From contig JAQZBU010000102.1 of the NCBI GenBank assembly GCA_029237735.1, forward strand, positions 1-36,467: DNA of 36,467 nucleotides, in the 5' to 3' direction. The notes beneath the pieces are model-generated. The model was not told the DNA's origin, made no database searches, and saw only the letters and a list, made by a program, of their open reading frames with translations. The number at the start of each line of letters is the position of its first letter. The stretch's first letter is position 1. The translations under genes and the position numbers were made by a program. Of the stretch, positions 8,437 to 15,585 are shown piece by piece. This DNA is from Ramlibacter sp. GTDB lineage: Bacteria; Pseudomonadota; Gammaproteobacteria; Burkholderiales; Burkholderiaceae_C.

Positions 8437-9115
8437 GCATCGCGGCGGCTACTGCAAGCGAATCGGCATAGCCATCCGCATCGACGCCGCGCACCGGCTG
8501 GCCGTGGTTGTACCCATACGTCACGAGGATCACCGGGCAGCCCGCGGCGCGCGCGGCCCGCGCATCGTTGCTGGAGTCGCCGACCACCAGCGTGCGCCCT
8601 GGCTCTGAACCCAGCGCCTCGCAGGTCTTGACGATCGGCAGCGGATCGGGCTTCTTGCGCTCGAACAGGTCGCCGCCGAACACCACGTCGAAATACCCGA
8701 GCAGGCCTTTGGCCTCCAGCAGGGGCTTCGCAAAGTTCGTCGGCTTGTTGGTGAGGCAGGCAAGCTTCAAACCCGTGTCGCGCAGCGCGCACAAACCTTC
8801 GGTGACACCTGGATAGACGGTCGAATAGTGGCCGTTGATGGCCATGTAATGCTTCTGGTACGAGGCCCAGGCCGAGTCGTACCTCGAGGGCGGCGCGCCC
8901 ACGTGCTCCAGGACGGAGCGGATCAGGTGCTCCGAGCCCTTGCCCACCATGAGCTCGATGGCTGACGGCTCGATGAGCGGCAGCGCGAGTTCCTCGAGCA
9001 TGCGATTGAGGGCGACGGCGAAATCGCCTAGCGTGTCCACCATCGTGCCGTCGAGATCGATGATGGCGGCCTGAAACGCTTCTTGCCGTGGGAACGAATG
9101 CATCGAATTTGCCAT
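8405..9115 (-). CDS. gph: Phosphoglycolate phosphatase, HAD family
   Basis: It dephosphorylates 2-phosphoglycolate formed by DNA repair or oxygenation. HAD motif I is DLDGTMVDT (nucleophile Asp in the first DxD), motif II is the threonine of CLTNKP, motif III is the Lys of KKPDP, and motif IV is VVGDSSNDARAARAAG. The length of 236 is in the normal range. The start at 9115 (MANSMHSF) has no ribosome site, but TGC-GAGAAT (plus-strand 9124-9132) ends 8 nt upstream. A leaderless transcript is therefore likely. It converges on and overlaps the chalcone-isomerase-like gene by 32 bp. In many betaproteobacteria gph lies just upstream of trpE; here it is separated by one gene. Confidence 0.93.
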   Translation of the reverse strand: MANSMHSFPRQEAFQAAIIDLDGTMVDTLGDFAVALNRMLEELALPLIEPSAIELMVGKGSEHLIRSVLEHVGAPPSRYDSAWASYQKHYMAINGHYSTVYPGVTEGLCALRDTGLKLACLTNKPTNFAKPLLEAKGLLGYFDVVFGGDLFERKKPDPLPIVKTCEALGSEPGRTLVVGDSSNDARAARAAGCPVILVTYGYNHGQPVRGVDADGYADSLAVAAAMLRPPSPAAHP

Positions 9116-9156
9116 GGAGGCAAATTCTCGCATCCCCCCCCAGCGCGCGGCGCTGG

Positions 9157-9306
9157 CTAGAGTACCTTGCGGCCGCTGATGACGCGCAGCAGGACAACCA
9201 CGATGGCGATCACCAGCAGGATGTGGATCAGGCCGCCGGCGCTGACCGACGTGACCATTCCGAGCAGCCACAGGATCACAAGAATGAGGGCGATGGTATA
9301 GAGCAT
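9157..9306 (-). CDS. Small lmo0937-family membrane protein
   Basis: A 49-residue frame starts MLYTIALILVILWLLG and contains two hydrophobic segments (about 3-18 and 26-41) split by SVSAGG, ending in a basic tail RVISGRK. This pattern matches the lmo0937 family of tiny membrane proteins, common in stress-related loci; no function is known. It is the most downstream of a run of small minus-strand envelope genes. Confidence 0.75.
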   Translation of the reverse strand: MLYTIALILVILWLLGMVTSVSAGGLIHILLVIAIVVVLLRVISGRKVL

Positions 9307-9314
9307 GTTGTTTC

Positions 9315-9662
9315 CTAGAGTTTGGAGACGCTTGCGCCGCCGATGAGCATGATGCGGTCGCCGCTGCGCCAGTTGTCGGCGCTGTCGGAGGTGCTGGTTC
9401 GGGTGGATCCGTCACGCAGACGGACTGTGAATTCGAAACTGGCGGGCGTGCTGCCGCCGTGTTCTATGCGCCGTATGGCCTCCACCACGCCGCAGGTGCT
9501 GCACCGAGCCCTTGCCCGGGGCGCGACCGCATCGTCCGCCGCCTGCGGCAGCATGGCCGACTCTAGCGGCGTCTCCTGCGTGCCGCGCAGCCAGGTATCG
9601 GGCACGCTGGCCGTTGCGACGGAGCAGAAGACAAGCGCGGCAGCGACGAAAGTGAAGTTCAT
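9315..9662 (-). CDS. Exported hypothetical protein with a CxxC motif
   Basis: The 115-residue protein has a signal peptide (about residues 1-18, cleaved near TAS-VPD). A CSTCGVVEAIRRIE motif follows at about 54-67, then a short beta-rich part (FEFTVRLRDGSTR, NWRSGDRIMLI). The CxxCGVV start and the DGS/WRxGDxV ending recall the small domain seen at the end of some SlyB-like envelope proteins, but I cannot name the family with confidence. Its stop lies 8 bp from the start of the next gene downstream, so co-transcription is likely. The ribosome site is weak. Confidence 0.6.
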   Translation of the reverse strand: MNFTFVAAALVFCSVATASVPDTWLRGTQETPLESAMLPQAADDAVAPRARARCSTCGVVEAIRRIEHGGSTPASFEFTVRLRDGSTRTSTSDSADNWRSGDRIMLIGGASVSKL

Positions 9663-9684
9663 GGCGTGTGTCGTGGAGTGATGG

Positions 9685-10068
9685 CTAGCGAGTGGGAACC
9701 GGGCGCTCGATTTCGCGCAGGATGCCGCCTTGCTGGGCGCTGCCGCTCATCGAGCCGTGCTTCATGCGCATCGCGCAGTCTTCGCGGTCCTGCGCGGGCA
9801 GTCCTTCGCAACGCATCATGCGGTTGTTGGCGAGGCTGCCGTCGGCCGAAGCACCCAATGCGCCCCGTTTGGCTTCACCCAACGCGGCGCCGGCTTCCTT
9901 CAGGCAGGTGGCTCGGTCCTGGTTGGACGTGCCGTTCATGCAGGCGGCACGCTCCTGCTTGTAACGCGCTTGCGCTTCGGACATCGGCGATGCGGCGGAC
10001 GCGGCGCCGGCCAACAGCAGGAGAGCCGTTGCGCCGATCGTCATGGACAGTGAATGGATCTTCATCAT
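9685..10068 (-). CDS. Exported hypothetical protein, four conserved-looking cysteines
   Basis: The 127-residue protein has a signal peptide (TALLLLAGAASA-ASP). A charged helical segment (SEAQARYKQERAACMNG) follows, with two Cys pairs (AACMNG...ATCLKEAG and MRCEGLP...EDCAMRM) that could form disulphides in the periplasm. I do not recognise a named family. There are two consecutive ATG codons at 10068 and 10065; GAGAG lies just upstream. It lies between the glycine-zipper lipoprotein and the CxxC protein, in the same orientation. Confidence 0.6.
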   Translation of the reverse strand: MMKIHSLSMTIGATALLLLAGAASAASPMSEAQARYKQERAACMNGTSNQDRATCLKEAGAALGEAKRGALGASADGSLANNRMMRCEGLPAQDREDCAMRMKHGSMSGSAQQGGILREIERPVPTR

Positions 10069-10125
10069 GTTCTCTCGTTGAATTGCGACGCCCGGGCCTT
10101 GCGGACTACGGGCGCCGCGATCGCG

Positions 10126-10341
10126 TTAGCGACGGTCTTTGCTCACCTCGTTGCCGATCACACCACCCACGGCGGCGCCACCGACGGTTCCAATGGGGCT
10201 GCCGCCCGTCAGCACTGCACCGGCGACGCCACCGATCGCAGCGCCCCCGACGATGTTCTGGTCACGGTTCGACATGCCGGCGCATCCGCCCAGCATCAGC
10301 ATTGCGGCAATGACGGCGCCGGCCTTGAAGGCGGCGCTCAC
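10126..10341 (-). CDS. Glycine-zipper lipoprotein (OsmB-like)
   Basis: The 71-residue protein has a lipobox (MLMLGGC, Cys about residue 20). A glycine-zipper membrane stretch follows with repeated small-residue spacing (IVGGAAIGGVAGAVL and TVGGAAVGGVIGNEVS). Such proteins are outer-membrane or periplasmic stress lipoproteins. The start is GTG at 10341, overlapping the TGA of the upstream BON gene (GTGA), so the two are coupled. Confidence 0.8.
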   Translation of the reverse strand: MSAAFKAGAVIAAMLMLGGCAGMSNRDQNIVGGAAIGGVAGAVLTGGSPIGTVGGAAVGGVIGNEVSKDRR

Positions 10342-10649
10342 TTGAGCCTCATGTCGTTGCCGACGGAGCTGACGCCCTTGACGCCTTGCGCGACCTGCAC
10401 GGCGCGATCGATGTTCGCGCGGCTGCTGACGAAGCCACTCAGCTGCACGCGGCCCTTGAAGGTTTCAACGTTGATCTCGGCGGACTTGAGCGTCGGCTCA
10501 TTGAAAATCGCGGCCTTCACCGAAGTGGTGATGGCAGTGTCGTCGATGTACTGGCCGGTGCTTTCGTGGCGGGCGGTCGAGGAGCAGCCGGCAAGCGCCG
10601 TCAGCGCCACGGCTGCGAACAGCACTGAAACGCGGGTGAATTTGTTCAT
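10338..10649 (-). CDS. BON-domain lipoprotein
   Basis: The 103-residue protein has a lipobox (ALTALAGC, Cys22) and one BON domain. The domain runs DDTAITTSVKAAI, then SAEINVETFKGRVQLSGFV, then AVQVAQGVKGVSSVGNDM. BON domains are phospholipid-binding envelope modules found in OsmY-type osmotic stress proteins. GGAG precedes the start at 10649. It is the first gene of the small-envelope cluster, coupled to the glycine-zipper lipoprotein, and divergent from the crystallin/glycine-zipper gene. Confidence 0.88.
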   Translation of the reverse strand: MNKFTRVSVLFAAVALTALAGCSSTARHESTGQYIDDTAITTSVKAAIFNEPTLKSAEINVETFKGRVQLSGFVSSRANIDRAVQVAQGVKGVSSVGNDMRLK

Positions 10650-10879
10650 GTGGGATCTCCAGGTATCTCGGGGACAGCCCGGCGAAAAAACTCACTGGGC
10701 GGGATGACGGCGTCAACCCATGAAGAGTGCTCGCGGCTTGTCGCAGGGTCTGTGCGTTGCCGAACGCATGAGATGGCGCGCATGTAGGACAAAGTCGCCT
10801 CATCAGCTATGTGCGCGATCGAACAGACGGCTCATCGATAAGCGCGCACCGTGCAGTCTCAATACTCTCTGGAGACTCC
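10650..10879. promoter_or_regulatory. Divergent intergenic region between BON and crystallin-like genes
   Basis: 230 bp with no open frame of interest. It must hold promoters in both directions, but no clear sigma-70 pair is seen. A GTAGGAC box at 10784-10790 matches the arms of a palindrome upstream of the small hydrophilic stress-type gene near 32.4 kb. Confidence 0.35.
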
Positions 10880-11683
10880 ATGAATCGACATCTGAAATCC
10901 GCGCTGGCTGTGTCTGCGCTCGTACTCGCCTCGCAAGCCATGGCGCAAGTCACGTTCTATGAAGGCGAGGGCTATCGCGGCCGCGCCTTCTCTACCAGCC
11001 AGCGTGTGGGCGACTTCAGCCGCGCCGGTTTCAATGATCGCGCGTCATCGGTAGTCGTCGATCGCGGCCGCTGGGAAGTCTGCGAGCACGCGCGCTTCGA
11101 GGGCCGTTGCGTCGTCCTGCGCCGCGGCAGCTACGAGTCGCTGCAAGCACTGGGCATGGAAAACAGCATCTCGTCGGTTCGCCCGGCGGACAACCGCCGC
11201 CAGTATGAGAACCAGCCCGAGCCGGTTGCGGCGGCTGATTACCAATACCGCCGCCGCTACAACGAACGCGTGTTCGAAGCGCCCGTCACGCAGGTGCGCG
11301 CGGTCATGGGCGCGGCCACGGAACGCTGCTGGGTCGAGCGCCAGCAGGTGTCCGAGCCTAGCGGCAACCGTAACGTGGGCGGCGCGATTGCGGGCGCCCT
11401 GATCGGCGGCGTCCTGGGCCACCAGGTTGGCGGCGGCTCCGGCAAGGACATCGCCACCGTCGGCGGCGCGGTTGCCGGCGGCGTGATCGGCTCCAACGTG
11501 GGCCGCGACAACACCTCGCAATATGGCAGCCGGGACGTGCGCCGCTGCGAGAACACCACCAACGCCACCCCCGCCTACTGGGACGTGACCTACAACTTCC
11601 GCGGCCAGGACCACCAGATCCAGATGACAGCCCCTCCCGGAACGACGATTGCCGTGAACCGTGACGGCGTCCCGCGCCAGTAA
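10880..11683 (+). CDS. Exported beta/gamma-crystallin and glycine-zipper protein
   Basis: The 267-residue protein has a signal peptide (SQAMA-QVTFYE, cleavage about residue 22). A beta/gamma-crystallin-type domain follows (VTFYEGEGYRGRAF, DRASSVVVDRGRWEVCEH, CVVLRRGSYESL). After a Gln/Arg-rich linker comes a glycine zipper (GGAIAGALIGGVLGHQVGGG and VGGAVAGGVIGSNVG), and a C-terminal beta part (YWDVTYNFRGQ) as in SlyB/RcpA-type envelope proteins. The start at 10880 has GGAG 5 nt upstream. The crystallin fold often binds calcium. Probable envelope stability role; specific function unknown. Confidence 0.82.
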   Translation: MNRHLKSALAVSALVLASQAMAQVTFYEGEGYRGRAFSTSQRVGDFSRAGFNDRASSVVVDRGRWEVCEHARFEGRCVVLRRGSYESLQALGMENSISSVRPADNRRQYENQPEPVAAADYQYRRRYNERVFEAPVTQVRAVMGAATERCWVERQQVSEPSGNRNVGGAIAGALIGGVLGHQVGGGSGKDIATVGGAVAGGVIGSNVGRDNTSQYGSRDVRRCENTTNATPAYWDVTYNFRGQDHQIQMTAPPGTTIAVNRDGVPRQ

Positions 11684-11704
11684 GACCGCCCCGGCGGACT
11701 GAAA

Positions 11705-11728
11705 AAAGCGGCCCTCTCGGGCCGCTTT
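11705..11728. terminator. Rho-independent terminator after the crystallin-like gene
   Basis: A perfect 10-bp stem, AAAGCGGCCC with GGGCCGCTTT, closes a TCTC loop. Runs of A before and T within the stem fit a terminator 21 bp after the stop codon at 11683. Confidence 0.8.
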
Positions 11729-11794
11729 GCCATTGGGGACGCCGCATGTGTGCTACCGCACATACGCGGCGTCGCCGTGGGCGCAGCATGGACC

Positions 11795-12502
11795 ATGCTC
11801 CCCATTTCCAACAAGTTGCTGGCGGCGCTACCGCGCGCGACATTGCGCGACATCCTCCCGGCTCTCGACCCGATCACACTGGCGTTGGGCGAAGTGCTCC
11901 ACGAGCCAGGCCGGCCCCTGCGCCACGTGTACTTTCCACTCACCTGCCTTGTGTCGCTGATCGTCGTCGTGGAGGACCATCTCGCGCTCGAAGTCGCATT
12001 GGTGGGCCGCGAGGGTGTGGTCGGCGTGTCGCTCGTGCTCGGCGCGGACTTGTCGCCAGTGCGCGCCGTGGTTCAAGGCGCAGGGTCGGCACTGCGGGTG
12101 ACGAAAGCGGCCCTTCGCACCGCGTTGCAGGGCCATGCGCCGCTGCAGAACGTGCTGCAACGCTATGCCAATACCTTGATCGCGGAAATCGCGCGGACCG
12201 CGGGCTGCAACCGTTACCACCTGCTGGAGGCTCGACTGGCGCGCTGGCTGCTGATGACGCGGGACCGCGTGGAATCGGCCGACTTCATGATGACGCAGGA
12301 GTTCCTGTCCACCATGCTCGGCGTGCGCCGCGTGGGGATCAGCGACGCGGCCTCGTCGTTCCAGCGTCGGCACCTCATTGAATACAGTCGCGGCCACATC
12401 ACCATCCTCGACCATGATGGCCTGGAGGCTGCGTCGTGTTCGTGCTATGCGCACGACGCGGCGGATGCACGCGCCTTGCCGGCTTGGCGGCCCCACGGCT
12501 GA
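11795..12502 (+). CDS. Crp/Fnr-family transcriptional regulator
   Basis: The 235-residue protein has an N-terminal cyclic-nucleotide-binding-type domain (LGEVLHEPGRPLRHVYFP, VALVGREGVVGVSL). A C-terminal winged helix follows at about 165-205 (MMTQEFLSTMLGVRRVGISD, then YSRGHITILD). The effector site lacks the full cAMP-binding signature, so the ligand is unknown. The start at 11795 (MLPISNKLLAALP) matches the family; an upstream ATG at 11750 adds unrelated residues. A second member is at 29067-29816. It ends 34 bp from the convergent unknown gene. Confidence 0.88.
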   Translation: MLPISNKLLAALPRATLRDILPALDPITLALGEVLHEPGRPLRHVYFPLTCLVSLIVVVEDHLALEVALVGREGVVGVSLVLGADLSPVRAVVQGAGSALRVTKAALRTALQGHAPLQNVLQRYANTLIAEIARTAGCNRYHLLEARLARWLLMTRDRVESADFMMTQEFLSTMLGVRRVGISDAASSFQRRHLIEYSRGHITILDHDGLEAASCSCYAHDAADARALPAWRPHG

Positions 12503-12536
12503 GGCCTCACCGCGCCGAGGTGCGACGACGCTTGAC

Positions 12537-14342
12537 TCAGTTCACGCGCGTGATCGTCAACGCGTTTTCCTGCTTCAGCACGATGGTCGAGCCATCGGAC
12601 AATGTCCTGATGCGAGGGCCCCCGGTAATGTCGTACCGAGGCATGACGCGGTCCGCCATTGTCCAGGGCCAGGGGTAACCGGCATAGGCTCCGGCCACGG
12701 AGGCCTCCTGAGTCAATTGCCCGTTCAGTCCGTCAATGTCGCTTTGTTGGGTGTATCGGGTCACGATGTCGGTAGCGCCAATGATGGCAATCGAGCTCAG
12801 CACGACGGGATGCGTGGGAATCAAAACAAGGGTTCCTACGCTGCCGGATAGCATTGCGAACCCCACAACCGTGGCACCCTTCACCAGCGTGGAGACGCCC
12901 ACCTTACCGGCCATGCCCTCTGTTGCCGTCGCTCCACTGGCAATCAGGGCGGATTGGGTTGCAATGGCTGCGCCCTGTCCGGCAGCTACGGCGAGCATGG
13001 CGGGCACCGCCAGTCCCGAAGTCAAACCGGCGAAGGCGATGGTGGCGGCGTACATGGCCGGCTTGCGGATGCAAGATTCCACCGTGGGTTCGGTGAGATC
13101 AGCCGCCATCGAGGCTTTGATCGTGAACCACACAGCCCCCGTGTTGCGCTGAAAAATTTGGCCGGGTTGCACGATGCCGTAGTACAGGCAGCCGATCTGC
13201 TCGAGCGTGACCAGCACCGGGTAATCCGTCTTGTTCTGGATCTGGAAACCAGGTGAAACCCCGGGTGAGATTGGCGCGAATATGGTACCCAACTGGCCTC
13301 TCCAGACAGGGTCCACATAAGTCGCGCTAACGCCCGGTAAATCCATCCAGCTACTCGCCCCTGGAGTCATCATCTGCACGGTGCCGTCCACCTTGTAACG
13401 CGTTTTTCCGCCCCCCGACGTCAGATCGACCCAATTGACGTTCCGTGAGATTTCCGTGTATTTCAGGAGACCCCCATTGCCCGTGTTCATGGTCCACTCG
13501 CCTGCGCTATTGGTCTTCACCAGCTTTGCCAGAAGCGGGGGGAGGTGGGCGCCGTGCGGATTGGTTTCCCGGTAGTGAATCTGCCCGACGTTTTCGCCCG
13601 TTACCGCAAGGGCTCTGAGCATCTGACACCTGTATCCCGCGTACTCGCAGGTACCCGTCGTGACGTTGATCGTGAATCGCTTGGCCCCGGCCAGCGTGGA
13701 TTCGGGAAAACTGATGGTGTCCGGGGTGCGCGTCACCAAGCTCGTCGGGATGGCCGCGGCGATGGGGGGCGACTCTCCGCCTGTCAGTGAATTGTAGGTT
13801 GTCCACCCCTTTGACGTGCCGTTCTCGAGCACCTCCGTCATCGCAGCGGACGCAAAAGGCTGGGTCCCATTGGCATACGCGAGATTGAAGAAACCTATAT
13901 GGACATGATTGGCGCTCAGGCCTGAGACCGTCCAGGCGCCTGTCATCGAGCGCGGCGAGAACATAGCTGCCGGTGTAGCTCCCGGTGCAGACGTCCTGAT
14001 TTGCCTTGTTGCCAGGTCCAACTCGACGTTAGCTTCCGTGGGTAGCGTTCGCTTCAGCCGAACGACGGTGTCATTGCGCTCCACTTCCTTGTACACATGC
14101 GACGACGAAGTGATCCAGCTATCACTGGCCCTCCACTCGCCGACCTTGGTTTGGGCCCAGCTTATGCCGTTTTCCTTCACATACTTAACGTTGTGACCGT
14201 TGACCGCCTGTGCGCAAACGAGGAGGGGCGCGGCAGCGGCGACTACCGCCATGGCCTGGACCAGCCATTTGCCCGCCCATCGCAGCGCGGTGGGGTACTC
14301 GTCTGGCTTGGCGCCAGGCGAATTGATATGTTCGGGGAGCAT
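12537..14342 (-). CDS. Large exported protein of unknown function
   Basis: I do not recognise this 601-residue protein. A basic N-terminal stretch and hydrophobic core (WLVQAMAVVAAAAPLLVCAQA) look like a signal peptide with cleavage near residue 46. Residues about 50-360 are polar and beta-rich with several Trp and Asn. A segment near 370-425 (FQIQNKTDYPVLVTLEQIG, TGAVWFTIKA) has the look of a compact beta domain. About residues 428-530 form a long hydrophobic stretch rich in Gly, Ala, Ser and Thr that could insert in a membrane. The tail (GYPWPW, ITGGPRIRTLSDGST) is again beta-like. Base composition looks less GC-rich than its neighbours, which hints at acquisition. There are no coupled genes. 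Confidence 0.65.
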   Translation of the reverse strand: MLPEHINSPGAKPDEYPTALRWAGKWLVQAMAVVAAAAPLLVCAQAVNGHNVKYVKENGISWAQTKVGEWRASDSWITSSSHVYKEVERNDTVVRLKRTLPTEANVELDLATRQIRTSAPGATPAAMFSPRSMTGAWTVSGLSANHVHIGFFNLAYANGTQPFASAAMTEVLENGTSKGWTTYNSLTGGESPPIAAAIPTSLVTRTPDTISFPESTLAGAKRFTINVTTGTCEYAGYRCQMLRALAVTGENVGQIHYRETNPHGAHLPPLLAKLVKTNSAGEWTMNTGNGGLLKYTEISRNVNWVDLTSGGGKTRYKVDGTVQMMTPGASSWMDLPGVSATYVDPVWRGQLGTIFAPISPGVSPGFQIQNKTDYPVLVTLEQIGCLYYGIVQPGQIFQRNTGAVWFTIKASMAADLTEPTVESCIRKPAMYAATIAFAGLTSGLAVPAMLAVAAGQGAAIATQSALIASGATATEGMAGKVGVSTLVKGATVVGFAMLSGSVGTLVLIPTHPVVLSSIAIIGATDIVTRYTQQSDIDGLNGQLTQEASVAGAYAGYPWPWTMADRVMPRYDITGGPRIRTLSDGSTIVLKQENALTITRVN

Positions 14343-14496
14343 TTGAGGGCCTTCGTAGGTAATAGCACTAGAAACAGTGCTTCCTAGGATAGGCGCCGGA
14401 GCCGAGATCCTCCTCAGACTGAAGTCTCGGCTTAAAGAGACAACACTGGACGCGGCGAAGCCTGATGCGACGCCAGCAAGACGTCGCCCAATGACC
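14343..14496. other. Intergenic segment with two inverted repeats
   Basis: AGCACT (14364-14369) pairs with AGTGCT (14376-14381), close to the start of the unknown exported protein, and could be an operator. GCCGAGA (14401-14407) pairs with TCTCGGC (14425-14431). Neither is followed by a T-run, so neither is called a terminator. Confidence 0.35.
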
Positions 14497-15585
14497 CTAA
14501 AGCGCGAGCCGCAGCGTCACCGTGAACTTGCTGCCCAGGTCGCGCCCCGCGCTGGACGCAACGACGGTGCCGCCGTGCGCCTCGACGAGCTCGCGCACGA
14601 CTGCGAGACCGATGCCCAGACCGCCCTGGTTGTGGGCCGCGGCGTGTTCGTCCTGCACGAAGAGGTCGAAGATATGGGGCAGCGCTTGCGGCGTGATGCC
14701 GATGCCGTTATCCGTGATGCTGATTTCCACGGTCTCGCTCAGCACCAGCGACTTCAGCGTGATCACACCATCCTCGGGCGTGTATTTGGCGGCGTTTTCC
14801 AGCAGGTTGCTGAACACCTGAACCAGCCGTACCGCGTCGGCGTGCACATAAAGCGGCCCGGACGCCCCGATGCGCCTGAACCGATGGCGCCGCACGTCCA
14901 TCGCGGGCTGGCCGGTCTGGATCGCGAGTTCGAGGACGCCCGAGAGATCGACCTTCGATCGCTCGATGCGGAACTTGCCAGTGCTGATGCGAGAGCCGTC
15001 AAGCAGGTCGCCGATCAGCCGGGCCATGTGCGAGACCTGCCCGTTGATGGTGGCCTGCAGCTTGAGGAGCAGCTGGTCGTCACTGTGCGCGCGGGTCATC
15101 ATCTGCGCGGCCAGCCGCAGCGGCAGCAGCGGGTTGCGCAACTCGTGGGCGGCCATGGCGAGGAACTTGATCTGCTTGCTGTGCGCCCGTTCGGCATCCG
15201 CCTCGATCTCCTGCGAGCTCAGCGCCGCCACCAGCAGCTGCTCGTTGGCTTCGCGCAGGTCGGCGACGCGGGTATGGTACTCGGCGCGGGCCATCTCGCC
15301 CGACGCGGACAGCGCGGGCAAGGCCGCACCGAGGCCGGCGCGTGTCAACTCGCCCAGCCGATGGCGGGCCGAGTCGGCGATGCTCTGGGCGCGCAGGGCC
15401 GCCAGCACCAACTGCTCGTTGGCCTCCAGCAACTGCGCCGAGGGGACGCCGGACAGTTCGCGATGCACCCGCGCCAGGTCCTGCCGCAGCACGGTCAGCT
15501 CGGCCCGCACCGCGTCCGCCTGCTGGTTGAGCAGGGCGAGCGTGCGCGTCGCAATCGCGACCTTTTGGTCGTCCGATAGGTTCAT
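14497..15585 (-). CDS. Soluble sensor histidine kinase next to KaiC-like ATPase
   Basis: The 362-residue protein has no membrane segment. The N-terminal half is helical with two near-identical repeats (EANEQLVLAAL at about 55-65 and EANEQLLVAAL at 113-123). HisKA follows with the phospho-acceptor His147 in AAHELRNPL. The HATPase domain has the N box NLLENAAKYTP, G1 DNGIGI and G2 GGLGIGLAVV. It is complete. The start at 15585 overlaps the kaiC-like stop in ATGA, so both are made from one message. It probably reads or feeds the state of the KaiC-like protein; no receiver domain is encoded in this operon. Confidence 0.9.
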   Translation of the reverse strand: MNLSDDQKVAIATRTLALLNQQADAVRAELTVLRQDLARVHRELSGVPSAQLLEANEQLVLAALRAQSIADSARHRLGELTRAGLGAALPALSASGEMARAEYHTRVADLREANEQLLVAALSSQEIEADAERAHSKQIKFLAMAAHELRNPLLPLRLAAQMMTRAHSDDQLLLKLQATINGQVSHMARLIGDLLDGSRISTGKFRIERSKVDLSGVLELAIQTGQPAMDVRRHRFRRIGASGPLYVHADAVRLVQVFSNLLENAAKYTPEDGVITLKSLVLSETVEISITDNGIGITPQALPHIFDLFVQDEHAAAHNQGGLGIGLAVVRELVEAHGGTVVASSAGRDLGSKFTVTLRLAL

